A DNA stretch of 5,137 nucleotides from Desulfobacterales bacterium HSG17 (GTDB taxonomy: Bacteria; Desulfobacterota; Desulfobacteria; Desulfobacterales; Desulfococcaceae), in the NCBI GenBank assembly GCA_030377945.1, contig JAUCGD010000242.1, positions 1 through 5,137 on the forward strand. Reading direction: 5' to 3'. The position numbers and the translations under genes are program-made. The notes beneath the pieces are model-generated. The model had not been told where the DNA came from. It was given only the letters and a program-made list of their open reading frames with translations, and made no database searches. Each line of letters begins with the position of its first letter. Positions within the stretch are counted from its first letter, which is position 1. Positions 1 to 5,137 of the stretch are shown here, piece after piece.

Positions 1-159
1 TTCACCACTGTCATTTACAGATTCACTCATTGTATCCCAGGCAGCTTTTAAAATAACGTATGCCATGCCAGCACTGAGGATGCCAACAGCATACCATAAT
101 CCACCAAAAAAGATGGCATGTCCAATATCCCAGGCCCATTCAAAACTAAAAGGAAACAT
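1..159 (-). CDS. Small membrane protein of unknown function (3' end outside window)
   Basis: An open frame of 53 codons runs from ATG at 159 off the left edge with no stop. It is not a family I recognise. The start is fixed by a strong GGGGAGG ribosome binding site six bases upstream. The visible protein begins MFPFSFEWAWDIGHAIFFGG. Residues 12-38 form one likely membrane helix, with Trp8, Trp10 and Trp22 near its ends and His14 at its N-terminal side. A polar, acidic stretch (about residues 42-53: Asp, Glu, Ser, Asn) follows the helix. There is no signal peptidase-like site, cysteine or haem motif in the visible part. It lies downstream of qrcD on the same strand, so it could be an accessory small subunit of the Qrc complex or the first gene of a separate unit; the 169-base gap leaves both open. 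That it is a real gene is well supported by its start signal and open frame. Its role is not known. Confidence 0.72.
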   Translation of the reverse strand, partial: MFPFSFEWAWDIGHAIFFGGLWYAVGILSAGMAYVILKAAWDTMSESVNDSGE

Positions 160-165
160 ATTTTT

Positions 166-172
166 CCTCCCC
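166..172 (-). promoter_or_regulatory. Strong ribosome binding site for the small membrane protein gene
   Basis: On the minus strand GGGGAGG is followed by AAAAAT and then ATG at 159. This is the best Shine-Dalgarno match in the window, compared with AGGAG for qrcD, AGAGGG for qrcC and GAGGA for qrcB. It decides the start of the small gene and suggests the gene is well translated. Confidence 0.75.
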
Positions 173-257
173 TATATAAAACATTTCAGTAGTTTATAAC
201 CTCATGTTTGTATGAAAAATTGTCCATATGCAAGGCGCTAAAAATTTTGCAACCGGA

Positions 258-273
258 ATGTACTGTTATACAT
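258..273. repeat. Short dyad ATGTA-N6-TACAT
   Basis: The two 5-bp arms ATGTA (258-262) and TACAT (269-273) are exact inverted repeats with a 6-base centre. The form is that of an operator for a dimeric regulator. It sits 99 bases upstream of the small gene and 7 bases from a second dyad. Arms this short can arise by chance in AT-rich sequence. Confidence 0.25.
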
Positions 274-279
274 GAGGAT

Positions 280-293
280 TGCAACATTTTGCA
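280..293. repeat. Short dyad TGCAA-N4-TTGCA
   Basis: The arms TGCAA (280-284) and TTGCA (289-293) are exact inverted repeats around CATT. A wider TTGC/GCAA pair frames the site at 279-297. Another TTGCAA lies at 247-252 and a further TGCAA at 229-233, so the pentamer recurs in this one spacer. This could be a binding site for a dimeric regulator of the downstream small gene. No regulator can be named from the sequence. Confidence 0.3.
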
Positions 294-328
294 GCAACGC
301 CGCAGATGGATGAGTTTTCGTTCAAACA

Positions 329-1558
329 TTAATTCAATTCCTTTTCCTGTGGAAAGACAGGAAGATAACGATAGGCAACAGCAATCAAAATAATTCCATA
401 TGCAACTGGCAAAATTGTTGTGGCAACCTCCTGCCAGCTTGGAATGTAAAGTGCCCATGTATCAAAAGGCATTACAGGAACTGCCATAATTTGAAGCACC
501 ATTACCCAGCGGTTCAAACAGACGCCAATTGTTCCAAGGATTATAGCAATAAGGCGCAGTGTTGGATTTTCACGGGTGGACTTAATGATCAGAATAGCAC
601 CTGGAACAATACCGCATATTACAATTTCAGTAATCAGAAGCCAGTACCCATAAAAGCTGTTGTCTGTATAAAAATGGCTGAGTTTAAACCCAAGGCTTGG
701 TGCTGTCACATATGCCCAGTAAATTGTATCAATAATCTTTGCGATAATATAAGTTACAATCATCCATCCTGATATTTTAGCAAGAAGATGAATCACATTA
801 TCTTTAACAAGTTTTTTACCGGTAACAATCTCAGTAATTTTTGTTACAAGAAGAGTAAAACTGGGTCCATAAGCTGCTGCTGACCAGGTAAACAGAAAGA
901 ATGTCCAGGGCCAAATCAACAAACCTTCTCTGACAGCAAAAGGGCGACCATACATGACACCTGCAACACCACCAAGAGACCCTTGATGGAAAAAGGAGAG
1001 AAAAGCTCCTGTTGCAGCAAAAATAACCATGATTCCGTGCATATTATGGGCAAGATGATGAAAGAAAGGCACTTTATTGGCCTGTCTGTTTTCCAGGATA
1101 TTTGGTATAAATTCAATGGTTAATACAGCAAAATAACATGACAGGCAGAAAGCAACTTCCGTCAACATTGAATGAATATTGGCATGCCAGAATATAAACC
1201 ACCCTCTAAGCGGCTGTCCAATATCAATGGCAAGGATCAACAATGCTGAACTATAGCAGATAAACCCTATAATCACAGCAAAATTGATTATATTTTTGAG
1301 TTCCTTAATATTAAAGATATATCTTAACATGCCTGTAAAAAATGCTCCACCTCCTACTGCAATTACAGCAAGATCAGCCCAGATCCAGAGAGCAAATCCA
1401 TAGTAATCATTCATATTTGTCTGGTTCAAACCTTTAAACCAGCAGAGGAACATTGCCCATACGCCCCAAAGCAACACAGCGCCAACAATGGCAATCCCAA
1501 TGGAAAATTTGGGTAAAGAGCAGCGTTTTGCACCTTCAGGTATTATTGCAGAATCCAT
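329..1558 (-). CDS. qrcD: QrcD, NrfD/PsrC-type quinone-binding membrane subunit of the Qrc complex
   Basis: QrcD is the integral membrane subunit of the Qrc complex, where menaquinone is reduced with electrons from the periplasmic subunits. The 409-residue protein shows ten likely membrane helices, near residues 20-40, 56-78, 93-114, 130-150, 172-190, 212-235, 262-283, 302-325, 334-355 and 382-400, the usual number for NrfD-like subunits of Qrc and alternative complex III. Family landmarks are visible: Asp112-Ile-Gly-Gln-Pro with Arg118, HANIHSMLTE (125-134) with acidic Glu134 in helix 4, HQGSLGG (191-197), and YIPSWQE (371-377). In related proteins, such polar residues line the quinone site and proposed proton paths; applying that here is inference. 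ATG at 1558 is preceded by AGGAG (1572-1568). It starts 33 bases after the qrcC stop, consistent with one operon. PsrC/NrfD of another complex is the alternative, but the neighbouring genes make QrcD much more likely. Confidence 0.9.
   Translation of the reverse strand: MDSAIIPEGAKRCSLPKFSIGIAIVGAVLLWGVWAMFLCWFKGLNQTNMNDYYGFALWIWADLAVIAVGGGAFFTGMLRYIFNIKELKNIINFAVIIGFICYSSALLILAIDIGQPLRGWFIFWHANIHSMLTEVAFCLSCYFAVLTIEFIPNILENRQANKVPFFHHLAHNMHGIMVIFAATGAFLSFFHQGSLGGVAGVMYGRPFAVREGLLIWPWTFFLFTWSAAAYGPSFTLLVTKITEIVTGKKLVKDNVIHLLAKISGWMIVTYIIAKIIDTIYWAYVTAPSLGFKLSHFYTDNSFYGYWLLITEIVICGIVPGAILIIKSTRENPTLRLIAIILGTIGVCLNRWVMVLQIMAVPVMPFDTWALYIPSWQEVATTILPVAYGIILIAVAYRYLPVFPQEKELN
799..822. repeat. 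Copy 1 of a 24-bp near-identical repeat (inside qrcD)
   Basis: This segment matches 2479-2502 at 22 of 24 positions. The shared core TCTTTAACAAGTTT is exact, and mismatches fall at 815 and 821. Here it encodes the Gly-Lys-Lys-Leu-Val-Lys-Asp loop of QrcD (residues 247-253). The other copy is non-coding. It may be coincidence in AT-rich DNA. Confidence 0.35.
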
Positions 1559-1591
1559 TTTTATTCACTCCTGTGATATGTTTTGAATATT

Positions 1592-2452
1592 TTAGCCATG
1601 GGATGTTGTTCCATGATGATTCTTTATTTTATCCCATTCACCTTCAAGATAATGATCCCCCTGTTTTCTTACCCATTCACGTTCAGAAAGATAATAGACC
1701 TTTGGATTGGTTCCAAGTCTTTCAAGAAGCCTGAATACTTTAGGGTTTCTTGATTTTCCTACAACATGATGGTTTCTTGGATCTGGATGGGGATCGGGTT
1801 TAACAATCTGATGTACTTGATGAGCAGGATTGTTCAAATCGCCAAATACTATAGCTCCGGAAGGGCAAGCTGTCGTACAGGCAGTCTGATAATCTTCTTC
1901 TTTGATTTCATCTTTGTTGCCATTATAATAAGCTTTATCTCTTGCAGCCTGGTATCTGTGGTAACAGAAACTGCATTTTTCCACAATACCTCTCATTCTT
2001 GGAGAGACATCAGGGCTTAAATATTGTTCCATACCTTCAGGCCATTTTGGATCCCACCAGTTGAAATATCTTGCATGGTAGGGACATGCTCCCATGCAGT
2101 ATCTACAACCAAAACAGCGAGTGTAAATCTGACTTACAATTCCTGTATCATAGCCATAATCTGTTGCAGTAGCAGGGCAAACAGAAACACAAGGAGAGTG
2201 ACCGTGGTCCCCCTCTCCTCCACAATGCTGACAAGGCCTTGGCAGATAGACAACTTCTGTATCAGGAAAAGGTTTACCATTGGTTAATTTATAAACACGC
2301 ATCCAGGTAATACTATCCTTTTTATTGGATTCATCCTCTTTAAAAGGAACATTATTTTCCGACATGCATGAAACCATGCAGGAGCCGCACCCGGTACATT
2401 TGTCCAGATCAATAACCATTCCGAACTTATATGCATTATTATGATTTTCCAT
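1592..2452 (-). CDS. qrcC: QrcC, periplasmic ferredoxin-like Fe-S subunit of the Qrc complex
   Basis: QrcC carries electrons between QrcB and the quinone site of QrcD. The 286-residue protein has sixteen cysteines, all in ferredoxin-type groups: C19-C22-C25-C29, C74-C77-C88-C92, C113-C116-C119-C123 and C160-C163-C192-C196. That is room for four cubane clusters in the DmsB/NrfC-type fold. It has no signal peptide or membrane helix, so it is probably exported folded with its partner QrcB through the Tat system, as known for similar Fe-S subunits. The C-terminal part (about 197-286) is rich in His, Pro and charged residues and lacks cysteine. The start at 2452 is supported by AGAGGG (2463-2458) just upstream, and no in-frame start is needed before the MENHNNAYKFGMVIDLDKC opening. 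Other family members (DmsB, PsrB, HmcB) look alike; the gene order qrcA-B-C-D decides the name. Confidence 0.9.
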   Translation of the reverse strand: MENHNNAYKFGMVIDLDKCTGCGSCMVSCMSENNVPFKEDESNKKDSITWMRVYKLTNGKPFPDTEVVYLPRPCQHCGGEGDHGHSPCVSVCPATATDYGYDTGIVSQIYTRCFGCRYCMGACPYHARYFNWWDPKWPEGMEQYLSPDVSPRMRGIVEKCSFCYHRYQAARDKAYYNGNKDEIKEEDYQTACTTACPSGAIVFGDLNNPAHQVHQIVKPDPHPDPRNHHVVGKSRNPKVFRLLERLGTNPKVYYLSEREWVRKQGDHYLEGEWDKIKNHHGTTSHG

Positions 2453-2478
2453 TCAAACCCTCTTTAACAATTAATCCA

Positions 2479-2502
2479 TATCTTTAACAAGTTTGTTACC
2501 AG
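2479..2502. repeat. Copy 2 of a 24-bp near-identical repeat (qrcB-qrcC spacer)
   Basis: Partner of 799-822, with 22 of 24 positions identical. The 10-bp core TCTTTAACAA also occurs a third time at 2461-2470, giving a direct repeat at 20-base spacing just before qrcC. Read on the minus strand, this spacer spells Gly-Asn-Lys-Leu-Val-Lys-Asp-Met-Asp-stop, close to QrcD Gly-Lys-Lys-Leu-Val-Lys-Asp. It is not in frame with any gene here. Confidence 0.35.
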
Positions 2503-2518
2503 AATTATAAGTTCTGGT
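2498..2518 (-). other. Perfect 7-bp hairpin in the qrcB-qrcC spacer
   Basis: ACCAGAA (2498-2504) and TTCTGGT (2512-2518) are exact inverted repeats around a 7-base loop, located 18 bases after the qrcB stop. On the transcript strand the hairpin is followed by AACAAACTTG, not a T tract, so it does not look like an intrinsic terminator. Possible roles are partial attenuation, an RNA-processing site or protection of the upstream message. These roles are inference. Confidence 0.5.
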
Positions 2519-2535
2519 TTTCAAATTCTAAATTT

Positions 2536-4665
2536 TTAAGCCTTGGAAATAGCTGCTTTAATTCCAAAGGCAGCATCAAGTCCGGAACCTGATTCAATTA
2601 CAGGCCCTATCAAATCATTCACATTGACGCCCTTATTTGATACATATTTATTTTCAAAAGTATGACCAAAACCTGCAACAACTCCTATCACACCCGGTAT
2701 AATACCCTCATTGACATGCACTTTAACTCTTGTTTTTCCCAGAGGTGTAGTCAAAAGAGCAACGCCATTATCTTTTAAACCTTTTGCAGTTAAAGGGTTT
2801 ATTTCAACTACAATATCTTTGCCTTTCAGCACATTGTCAGAAACTGTCTTAACCGCAAATGGTGAGGAGGAAACACCGGCACTCATAATTCGCATATTAT
2901 CTATTGGAATTAAAGTATATTCATAACTGCCCTGGGCTTTAACACTTGCACGATTCTGGCTGAGAAATGAGATATCCACAGCTGGTCTGCCAGCAGGTGT
3001 TCCTTGTGACAAAACTGCAAATCCTTTATTTGACAGAGATTTCCAGATGCGTGATGTCACACTCTCAAGGCATTGATCATAACTTTTCCATGGAAAATTT
3101 TTCGCACTGTTTCCTCCAAGTGCTTTTGCAATTAAAATCAGGGAGTCTCCAGGATTTTTTGTATTAAACAGTGGTTTGACAACTGGTTTTGTTAAACCCA
3201 CAACATCTTTTGCAAATCCAGCCCCGGATGGTACATCTTCAAATCGCTCCAGAAAAGTATGACTTGGAAGAATAATATCAGCCTGCATGGCTGTTTCATC
3301 AAGAAACGAAGAAAAACTAACTTTAAAAGGAATTTTGTTTAATGCCTGTTTAACTTTTTTTGTATCATGAAGAGAGAAACAAGGGTTTGCATTGTAAGTA
3401 AAAAGAACCTCGATAACCGATTGTGAAGATTGATTTATCTTTTCAAAAACCTGATTAACATACTTTCCTGCTCTCTGTTTACCAAATCCTGTTCTTGCAG
3501 CCATATCCATAGATTCATCGGGGAATTTAAGATATTGAGTTGCAGGTTTTACAAAAACACCGCCTTTTTTATTAATATTGCCAACAAGGCAATTGAGTGT
3601 ATGAACTGCTGCAAGTTCTTTCAAACTCTGGGCACCGTCACCCCTACCTTTACCAAAAACTGCAACAGGTCTTTTTGCTTTGGCAAACAATGTTGCTATT
3701 TTCTCAATATCAGTTGCCTTTACCCCTGTAATTTCAGCAATTTTTGAAGCTGAATAATCCTTTTGAAGCATGGCAGCAAATTTATTAAAGCCACCGGAAA
3801 AATTCTTTCTGGCATTGCTGTCAAAAAGGTTGTTCTTTAAAATAACAGCACACATACCCAATGCGAGGTCTGCATTTGTACCAGGTTTTACAGGAATCCA
3901 TTTGTCTGCATTGGCAGCAGTATTGGATAAACGAGACTCAATTTGATAAAGTTTAGCATGCCTCTCTTTTTTTGAAGCATTTGCTTTAAAACAGCTGACA
4001 GGAGAACCCCAGCCTTCTATGATACCGGCTCCAAAGCTTAGAACAAAATTTGAATTTTCCAAATCAAAAGCAATTGTATTACCTTTACCATGCAATGTTG
4101 ATGCAGTCAGCTCAAGGTATGATTCAAGCCCTGGCATGGTATAAAATTCAGGTGAACCAAATGTTTTCAAAAGCCTTTTGAACAAACCTGATACAGAGCC
4201 TTGCTCTTTATCTGTAATACATGCCAATTTTTCCGGTGTTCCATTTTGTCTAATACTTTTGAGCTTTTGGGCAACTATCTCAATGGCATCATCCCATGAA
4301 ATTTTTTCAAATGTATCACCATTTTTTTTCAAAGGTGTTTTAACCCTTGCTGGGTCATATAAATACTGAAGGCCTGCTATTCCATGGAGACAAACACCAC
4401 CGTCATTTACAGGATAACCGCTGAGACCTTCTATTTTAACCGGTCTGTTATCAATTTTTCTTACGCTTATGCCGCAACTTCCTGGGCAAAGGCTGCAAAC
4501 CGATTTGTCATAATTTACTTTCCCGTCAACAGGAACAGGAGTCCATGGCCAGTTCTGTGTCCAGATGGAAGAATCATCTGTAAGTTTTAAACCCACAGGT
4601 GAAACTGCAACACCGGCAGCTGCGCCAAGTCCCAATCCCAAGAAGCTTCTTCTGTCAACTTTCAT
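2536..4665 (-). CDS. qrcB: QrcB, Tat-exported molybdopterin-oxidoreductase-like subunit of the Qrc complex
   Basis: QrcB belongs to the molybdopterin oxidoreductase family but in characterised Qrc it carries no molybdenum and acts as an electron-relay subunit on the periplasmic side. The 709-residue protein starts with a twin-arginine signal, RRSFLGL (5-11), followed by a Gly/Ala-rich hydrophobic stretch to about residue 25. No clear cleavage site is seen, so the signal may remain as an anchor. A cluster site follows, C57-x2-C60-x3-C64-x27-C92. Family features come next: FVLSFGAG (207-214), RLSNTAANADKW (245-256) with PGTNADLALG (261-270), NANPCF (425-430), ETAMQADIILPSHTFLERFED (457-477), and a C-terminal dinucleotide-binding-type domain from about residue 585. 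No Cys lies between 149 and 225, where a Cys or selenocysteine metal ligand would fall. GAGGA precedes the ATG at 4665, and the qrcA stop is 34 bases upstream. Catalytic oxidoreductases are the alternative, made unlikely by context. Confidence 0.9.
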   Translation of the reverse strand: MKVDRRSFLGLGLGAAAGVAVSPVGLKLTDDSSIWTQNWPWTPVPVDGKVNYDKSVCSLCPGSCGISVRKIDNRPVKIEGLSGYPVNDGGVCLHGIAGLQYLYDPARVKTPLKKNGDTFEKISWDDAIEIVAQKLKSIRQNGTPEKLACITDKEQGSVSGLFKRLLKTFGSPEFYTMPGLESYLELTASTLHGKGNTIAFDLENSNFVLSFGAGIIEGWGSPVSCFKANASKKERHAKLYQIESRLSNTAANADKWIPVKPGTNADLALGMCAVILKNNLFDSNARKNFSGGFNKFAAMLQKDYSASKIAEITGVKATDIEKIATLFAKAKRPVAVFGKGRGDGAQSLKELAAVHTLNCLVGNINKKGGVFVKPATQYLKFPDESMDMAARTGFGKQRAGKYVNQVFEKINQSSQSVIEVLFTYNANPCFSLHDTKKVKQALNKIPFKVSFSSFLDETAMQADIILPSHTFLERFEDVPSGAGFAKDVVGLTKPVVKPLFNTKNPGDSLILIAKALGGNSAKNFPWKSYDQCLESVTSRIWKSLSNKGFAVLSQGTPAGRPAVDISFLSQNRASVKAQGSYEYTLIPIDNMRIMSAGVSSSPFAVKTVSDNVLKGKDIVVEINPLTAKGLKDNGVALLTTPLGKTRVKVHVNEGIIPGVIGVVAGFGHTFENKYVSNKGVNVNDLIGPVIESGSGLDAAFGIKAAISKA

Positions 4666-4699
4666 AAATAATTCCTCAATAAAGTTTCATGTTCTGGTT

Positions 4700-5137
4700 T
4701 TACTTGTGACACTGGAAACAATAGCCCTGATGACCTGTCTCTTCTTTGTGACACGCTGCGCAATCATCCATTTTCATACGATCCCATGAATTCTTTTTTA
4801 TTCCAAAGATATTTTTACCCCAAATATCACGGCTGTAACCTGTAATTCTGTTTTCTTCATAAGGGCGTGAAATTTTTGTCTCTTCGATAGGACCATGGCA
4901 CTCTTTACAGGTCATGCCTGTAGTAGCATCCGTGTGTGCAGCATGGGAGAAAAAGACACAATCTGGTTGTTTTGCATAAACATGCCAGGGAATTTCTTTA
5001 TCTTTTGCCAGATACTCTTCCACAAACACAATTTCATCATCTGTAACACCAAGAGGTTCATCAACATGACAATCCCGACAGGATTCCAATTTAGGTATTC
5101 CAGAAAAACTGCCATCTTCTCTTATATAATGACATTT
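4700..5137 (-). CDS. qrcA: QrcA, multihaem cytochrome c subunit of the Qrc complex (5' end outside window)
   Basis: QrcA accepts electrons from type I cytochrome c3 in the periplasm and passes them to the rest of the complex. The visible 145 residues hold four full haem motifs, CRDCH (20-24), CKECH (77-81), CAACH (126-130) and CFQCH (140-144), plus Cys2-His3 at the very edge, the tail of a fifth. QrcA of Desulfovibrio has six haems, so one further motif and the signal peptide or anchor should lie just beyond the window. The frame stays open from 5137 to the stop at 4700. A TTG at 5089 could be taken as a start, but it has no ribosome binding site and would cut off a haem motif, so it is rejected. 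Extra histidines (His52, His65, His68, His136) could serve as distal haem ligands. The protein ends one residue after its last haem motif. It is the first gene of the qrc set. Confidence 0.88.
   Translation of the reverse strand, partial: KCHYIREDGSFSGIPKLESCRDCHVDEPLGVTDDEIVFVEEYLAKDKEIPWHVYAKQPDCVFFSHAAHTDATTGMTCKECHGPIEETKISRPYEENRITGYSRDIWGKNIFGIKKNSWDRMKMDDCAACHKEETGHQGYCFQCHK

Larger units (their letters stand above)
160..328 (-). promoter_or_regulatory. Spacer between qrcD and the small gene, possible promoter region
   Basis: This is the longest non-coding stretch in the window and is rich in short dyads. No GC-rich hairpin followed by a T tract is seen after the qrcD stop, so read-through is plausible. 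A TATAAA that could serve as a -10 box lies at 198-193 on the minus strand, but no convincing -35 sits 16-18 bases before it. A TTGCAA at 252-247 is a fair -35 match but lacks a good -10. A GG-N10-GC sigma-54 core is absent. A promoter here is therefore only suggested, by the length of the gap and the dyads. Confidence 0.3.

Noticed and set aside
160..328. Sigma-54 promoter or intrinsic terminator in the spacer after qrcD
   Set aside because: Checking each GG on the minus strand found no GC at the required 10-base spacing, and no stable GC-rich hairpin with a following T run is present.
208..393. Plus-strand 61-residue open frame across the qrcD-small gene spacer
   Set aside because: No ribosome binding site, no family resemblance, and it runs antisense into the well-supported 3' end of qrcD.
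186..458. Minus-strand 90-residue open frame overlapping the end of qrcD
   Set aside because: It lies largely within qrcD in another frame, is cysteine-rich without any recognisable motif pattern, and has no convincing ribosome binding site.
1453..2287. Several plus-strand open frames opposite qrcC and the start of qrcD
   Set aside because: They are antisense shadows: compositionally odd, without start signals, and opposite clear conserved proteins.
3430..3747. Plus-strand 105-residue open frame inside qrcB
   Set aside because: Its Phe/Cys/Ser-rich composition is that of the reverse complement of a Lys/Ala/Gly-rich coding region, and it has no start signal.
4700..5089. qrcA as a complete 129-residue gene starting at TTG 5089
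   Set aside because: The frame continues open to the window edge and shows the Cys-His tail of another haem motif there. The TTG has no ribosome binding site, so the gene is partial.
4912..5115. Minus-strand 67-residue Met/Leu-rich frame
   Set aside because: Out-of-frame shadow of qrcA.

Overview
This window is AT-rich (about 37% G+C in the 60 bases I counted). It reads almost entirely from the minus strand, as one gene cluster. In transcription order, from high to low coordinates, it holds a multihaem cytochrome c (cut by the right edge), a Tat-exported molybdopterin-oxidoreductase-like protein, a ferredoxin-like protein with sixteen cysteines, a ten-helix NrfD/PsrC-type membrane protein, and, after a 169-base gap, the start of a small membrane protein (cut by the left edge). 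The first four match, in order and character, the Qrc complex (QrcABCD) of sulfate-reducing bacteria. That complex is a periplasm-facing menaquinone reductase related to alternative complex III. The gene set and base composition suggest a Desulfobacterota sulfate reducer, probably of the low-GC Desulfobacteraceae/Desulfobacter type. The genus is inference.

Layout: 5137-4700 qrcA (5' end missing, four complete CXXCH motifs plus the tail of a fifth); 4665-2536 qrcB; an 82-base spacer with a perfect 7-bp hairpin; 2452-1592 qrcC; 1558-329 qrcD; a 169-base spacer at 328-160 with two short dyads; 159-1 a small membrane protein with a strong ribosome binding site and no 3' end. Spacers inside the Qrc genes are 33 to 82 bases. 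I see no intrinsic terminator inside the cluster, so qrcABCD is probably one operon. The last small gene may be co-transcribed or have its own promoter.

How the parts work together (known from the Desulfovibrio vulgaris Qrc complex): periplasmic hydrogenases and formate dehydrogenases reduce type I cytochrome c3, which passes electrons to the QrcA haems. Electrons then run through the Fe-S clusters of QrcB and QrcC to a menaquinone site at the periplasmic face of QrcD. The menaquinol feeds sulfate reduction, chiefly through QmoABC and APS reductase. QrcB keeps the molybdopterin-enzyme fold and the N-terminal four-cysteine cluster site but has no cysteine near the expected metal-ligand position, in line with its electron-relay role.

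The window is mostly a clean copy of a known respiratory complex. The least explained parts are the small downstream membrane protein, the dyads ahead of it, and the hairpin between qrcB and qrcC. I found no RNA gene, mobile element or CRISPR array.
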